A DNA stretch of 8,574 bases from JBCCRV01 sp047619315 (GTDB lineage Bacteria > Myxococcota_A > Polyangia > Polyangiales > Houyiibacteriaceae), in assembly GCA_047619315.1 (NCBI GenBank), contig JBLHKB010000295.1, positions 1-8,574 on the forward strand, in the 5' to 3' direction. The notes below the pieces were generated by a model that was given only the letters and a program-made list of their open reading frames with translations, was not told where the DNA came from and did not search any database. Position 1 is the stretch's first letter, and the number at the start of each line of letters is the position of its first letter. Below, piece after piece: positions 5,899-8,574 of this stretch. The translations under genes were made by a program, and so were the position numbers.

Positions 5899-7511
5899 GC
5901 GCTCGGGATTGCCGCACCTACTGGCCCTCCACGACCTACGGCACTCTCTTCCTCGTCGCAGCTCTCCTCGTCGTCGCCTGCGATGACGTTCCGCCTCCTC
6001 CGCGCGAGCCCACCTTCGCTCTCGCGTCCCTCCTCGACGAGCTACACACCCTTGAGCCCTGGCTTGAGGCGGAGCGGCGCCCCTATCGCTCTTTGCAGCA
6101 GTCGAGCCAGCAACCCGGCGGCTCGGACCCGAGCGCCAGCGAATGGTGGAACAACGTCGACAAGGGTCACTTTCGCCGAATGATCCAGCGTGATGGGCGC
6201 ACCGAAGCCGTCATCATGGAGAGCGCCGGTTCTGGCGCCCTCGTTCGGATCTGGGCGGCGAACCCGCGCGGCACATTGCGGATCTATTTCGACGGCAGCG
6301 ACATTCCCGCCATCGAGGAGAATATGGCGGACTTCCTCTCCGGCGAGGTCGAGCCTTTCTCCGCGCCCTTCGCGTACATCGCGTCTCGGGGCTACAATTT
6401 CTACTTCCCGATTCCATTTCAAGAGAGCGTGATGGTTACCGTCGATGACGGATTTACGCGACGCCCCGAGATTCGAGAAGACGAGGGCCTCCTCTACTAC
6501 CACGTGGGCTATCGACTCTACGACGCCGACGTCGTGGCGAGCTTCGACGAAGACACCCTGGGCGAGAACCTGGACGCCATCGGACGCGCACGAGAAGCGC
6601 TGTCGTTGGAACGCAGCATGGGCTTCGCAACAGCGGAGGGGTCCGCCGACGTGCCCCTTGTGCTCACGGCCACATCTGGCGGCGAGGTGATACGGGCCCT
6701 TCACATCGACACCGCCGGGGAAAGCGAAGAAGCGCTGCGAGCCGTCGTGCTCTCGATCTCCTTCGACGGCGAAGAAACCGTCCGCGCGCCCTTGAGCGAC
6801 TTTTTCGGCAGCGGTGTGGGTCAGAATGACCACCACTCCTTGCTCACTCAGGTCGACGCTGAAGGGCTCAGCGTCTACTTCCCAATGCCCTTTGCTCGAG
6901 ACGCGGTCATACACCTCGAAGGCGCCGTCGCGATGGAAGTCGCGCCGACGATTCGAGTCGATCACGAGCCACGCCCGTTCGGCCCAGAGACCCGCTACTT
7001 CCACTCCGGGTGGCGCGCCTATCCGCGCTTCGATGCGGTTCGCCAAGATCTTCCGTGGGTTCATCTACGGGGTGAAGGAGTGTACGTCGGCAACACCGCC
7101 ACCATCGGCAACCCGACGACGACCTGGTGGGGCGAGGGCGATGAACGCATCTACGTCGACGGCGATCCTGTGGCGGCTCCCAGCTTTCCAGGGACGGGAA
7201 CCGAGGACTACTACGGCTACGCGTTTACCGATCCGTCGCTCTTCTCTGCGCCATACCACGGTCAGGTACGCTCCGGCGCGCCCATGCAGCGCGGCATTAT
7301 TTCTCTTCATCGCTTTCACGTCATCGACGCGATTCCGTACTCGCGGGACTTTCGCTTCGACATGGAGTTCTGGCACTGGCACTTGTGGTCCGAGGCGAGC
7401 GTAGAAGTCGTCCACTATTGGTACGCGCGAAGCGGCGAAGACGACCTGGAACCTGTCGCCGTCGGGGGCGCGCAGGTTCCGGACATCGACTCCTTCAACA
7501 CAGAGCAGTAG
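5895..7511 (+). CDS. DUF2961/GH172-family lipoprotein, probable glycoside hydrolase
   Basis: This 538-aa protein starts at ATG 5895, inside the previous gene's stop (ATGA). The open frame extends up to 5643 but only through the upstream gene, and only this start gives a lipoprotein signal: GTLFLVAALLVVAC with lipidated Cys29, then DDVPPPPREP. The DUF2961 fold is visible as two similar beta halves: ESAGSGALVRIWAANPRGTL, YFDGSDIP and GYNFYFPIPF in the first; SISFDGEETVRAPLSDFFG and LSVYFPMPFARDAVI in the second. The family hallmarks follow: WWGEGDERIYVDG (Glu414, Glu417), GTGTEDYYGYAF (Glu437), FSAPYHG and RFHVIDAIPY. Family members classified as GH172 cleave furanosides, including difructose dianhydride I and D-arabinan. 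I infer that Glu414 and Glu437 are the catalytic pair, from their spacing in related motifs. It would act outside the cytoplasm, anchored by lipid; the substrate is not known. Confidence 0.9.
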   Translation: MSARDCRTYWPSTTYGTLFLVAALLVVACDDVPPPPREPTFALASLLDELHTLEPWLEAERRPYRSLQQSSQQPGGSDPSASEWWNNVDKGHFRRMIQRDGRTEAVIMESAGSGALVRIWAANPRGTLRIYFDGSDIPAIEENMADFLSGEVEPFSAPFAYIASRGYNFYFPIPFQESVMVTVDDGFTRRPEIREDEGLLYYHVGYRLYDADVVASFDEDTLGENLDAIGRAREALSLERSMGFATAEGSADVPLVLTATSGGEVIRALHIDTAGESEEALRAVVLSISFDGEETVRAPLSDFFGSGVGQNDHHSLLTQVDAEGLSVYFPMPFARDAVIHLEGAVAMEVAPTIRVDHEPRPFGPETRYFHSGWRAYPRFDAVRQDLPWVHLRGEGVYVGNTATIGNPTTTWWGEGDERIYVDGDPVAAPSFPGTGTEDYYGYAFTDPSLFSAPYHGQVRSGAPMQRGIISLHRFHVIDAIPYSRDFRFDMEFWHWHLWSEASVEVVHYWYARSGEDDLEPVAVGGAQVPDIDSFNTEQ

Positions 7512-7519
7512 CCCTCGTT

Positions 7520-7538
7520 GGCGGCACTCGAGGCCGCC
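7520..7538. terminator. Hairpin between convergent genes, possible bidirectional terminator
   Basis: GGCGGC (7520-7525) pairs with GCCGCC (7533-7538) around a 7-nt loop, ACTCGAG, in the 30-bp gap between the GH172 stop (7511) and the convergent gene's stop (7542). There is no strong T run on either strand (TCTCTAT follows on the plus strand), so efficiency is uncertain. Its position is the main support. Confidence 0.45.
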
Positions 7539-7541
7539 TCT

Positions 7542-8574
7542 CTATGGGGCGTCGCACAGGTACTCAAGAGTGTTGACGAACAAGTTCTGTAGGTCGGGTT
7601 GAGTTCCGCCGACGCCGGTCCATTCGACCAAGGCGCTGCTCCCGGTGCCGTTCGCATTCCAGTACACGGCAATTCCGCCGCCGCCGCCGATGGCCTCGGC
7701 GATGTTAAGCTTCGAGCTCGTGCCGACGGAGACCAAACGCACGGATTCAGCGCTGGGATTGCAAGTGTCGTGGTCCGTGCTGCCAGCCATCAAGGTTGTG
7801 CCCATGACGAAGCTCTGCGCCGGGCCAGACATCAGCGGGTGGGCGCCGTTCACCACGACAAGCTCGCTTGAGAATGGGCCATCCGCCGGGTCGTTGCACC
7901 GCAGCAAGTTCGCCAAGTTCGGATCCGTCGGGGAGCCGAGAGAGTCGTAGCCCGTAACGACAAGCCGTCCCCCAGCTTCCAGGAAGTTGGTGAGGAGTCC
8001 GTACTCGACGTCGCCTAATACTCGGTCGTGCTCGTGCAGGACGATGTGGGAATAGCGGCTGAGAGTGGCAGCGCTCGATGAGTGTATTGCAGCGAAACCA
8101 TTGTTGAGGTTGGCATCGAAGGAATGTCCGTTGGCGGTGAAAAGAGCCTGGATGGTGGCGTCCCCCAACTGGTCTTCTTGGCTGATCAGACCCCAATGGC
8201 ACCGCGGCGCCGCTCCGCATCTTCCCAAGAGCGCCGGACAGAGAGCTGTCACGCAATCAGAGGCAGCATCGCAGCGCCGGTTGTCGGCACAGCGCGGACA
8301 AGCGTTAAGTCCGCCACAATCGGCATCGGTTTCGTTTCCGTTTCGTGCGCCATCGCTACACGAGGGTGCCTGGCAGATGTCGCCCACACAAACGAGGCTG
8401 GCGCACTCATTCCCGCCGGAGCAGGCCTCTCCATCTCCGCACCCACCGCAGCTTCCGCCACAGTCCACATTGGTTTCGTCTCCGTTCTGAATGCCGTCGG
8501 AACAGCTGGGTGCTGCGCAGATTCCACCAGTACAGACGCCGCTGATGCACTCCGCCGAATCAGAGCACATGAGA
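7542..8574 (-). CDS. Cys-rich repeat protein with C-terminal amidotransferase-like domain, 5'-truncated by window edge
   Basis: The minus-strand frame is open from the window's right edge to TAG at 7544-7542. The first ATG (8570) lies within a Cys-rich repeat, so the true start is outside. The visible ~344 residues begin with two full 48-to-53-residue Cys-rich units plus a partial one (SCSDGxxNGxETxxDCGG, CxxCxxxxxC, xxCxxxxC), a secreted modular repeat common in Myxococcota. From about residue 125 a separate domain begins: LISQEDQLGDATIQALFTANG, YSHIVLHEHD, LLTNFLEAGGRLVVTGYDSL and VNGAHPLMSG. This order resembles class I glutamine-amidotransferase or ThuA-like folds used as non-enzymatic surface domains; no catalytic Cys-His-Glu triad is evident. 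An Asn/Gly-rich end (AEAIGGGGGIAVYWNANGTG) follows, with a final Cys. Export is inferred from the Cys density; the function is unknown, possibly adhesion or binding. Confidence 0.82.
   Translation of the reverse strand, partial: LMCSDSAECISGVCTGGICAAPSCSDGIQNGDETNVDCGGSCGGCGDGEACSGGNECASLVCVGDICQAPSCSDGARNGNETDADCGGLNACPRCADNRRCDAASDCVTALCPALLGRCGAAPRCHWGLISQEDQLGDATIQALFTANGHSFDANLNNGFAAIHSSSAATLSRYSHIVLHEHDRVLGDVEYGLLTNFLEAGGRLVVTGYDSLGSPTDPNLANLLRCNDPADGPFSSELVVVNGAHPLMSGPAQSFVMGTTLMAGSTDHDTCNPSAESVRLVSVGTSSKLNIAEAIGGGGGIAVYWNANGTGSSALVEWTGVGGTQPDLQNLFVNTLEYLCDAP
8205..8507 (-). repeat. Tandem Cys-rich protein repeat, 144-nt period
   Basis: Within the truncated gene, unit 1 (8507-8364, SCSDGIQNGDETNVDCGG to ICQAP) and unit 2 (8363-8205, SCSDGARNGNETDADCGG to GAAP) start 144 bases (48 residues) apart. 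A third, partial unit (CSDSAECISGVCTGGICAAP) runs off the window edge at 8574. Unit 2 carries five extra residues. Cys spacing and the NGxET/DCGG core are conserved, which shows duplication of a disulfide module; the number of units upstream is unknown. Confidence 0.75.

Noticed and set aside
6042..7064. 340-aa minus-strand frame opposite the GH172 gene
   Set aside because: High-GC antisense shadow; the plus strand has clear DUF2961 motifs through the same stretch.

Overview
The window looks like chromosomal DNA from a high-GC, Gram-negative predatory or saprophytic bacterium, most likely Myxococcota (a Sandaracinaceae- or Polyangiales-like lineage). The reasons are a strong G/C bias at third codon positions, GTG/TTG starts, several lipoproteins and secreted proteins with Cys-rich modules typical of that phylum, and a metzincin protease carrying the Met-turn sequence I associate with myxobacterial secreted proteases. 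The taxonomic call is inference from gene content. I see no rRNA, tRNA, CRISPR, insertion sequence or phage gene.

Layout. (1) 1-1106 (+): 3' part of a secreted zinc metalloprotease with HEVGHNFGFPH and the Met-turn DLMGYC; its start lies left of the window. (2) 1137-2483 and 2519-3142 (+): a NarL/DesK-type two-component pair, a polytopic membrane HisKA_3 kinase with the HDxxxQ kinase/phosphatase motif followed by a REC-LuxR response regulator. A good intrinsic terminator closes this run at 3157-3189. (3) 3213-4137 (-): a lipoprotein of unknown function with a Gly/Ser linker and a Cys/Asp-rich C-terminal tail. Its natural start and signal peptide appear to be split from the body by one extra G in a 4-base G run. 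(4) 4138-4277: a divergent intergenic region with two perfect palindromes. (5) 4278-4874 (+): a basic 198-aa protein I do not recognise. (6) 4927-5898 and 5895-7511 (+): an unknown protein with two C-terminal membrane helices, translationally coupled (ATGA overlap) to a DUF2961/GH172-family lipoprotein, probably a glycoside hydrolase acting on furanosides. A perfect 9-bp inverted repeat sits over the GTG start of the first gene. (7) 7542-8574 (-): the C-terminal part of a secreted or surface protein made of 48-residue Cys-rich repeats followed by a domain that looks glutamine-amidotransferase-like; its start lies right of the window.

How they may fit together. At least four of the eight genes encode surface or exported products: a protease, a GH172 lipoprotein, a second lipoprotein and a Cys-rich modular protein. 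With a sensor kinase/regulator pair beside them, this resembles a cell-surface or degradative region. Nothing in the sequence proves that the regulator controls its neighbours. I did not find a clearly new defence or mobile system. The best leads are the coupled membrane-protein/GH172 pair with its start-codon inverted repeat, and the frameshifted lipoprotein.
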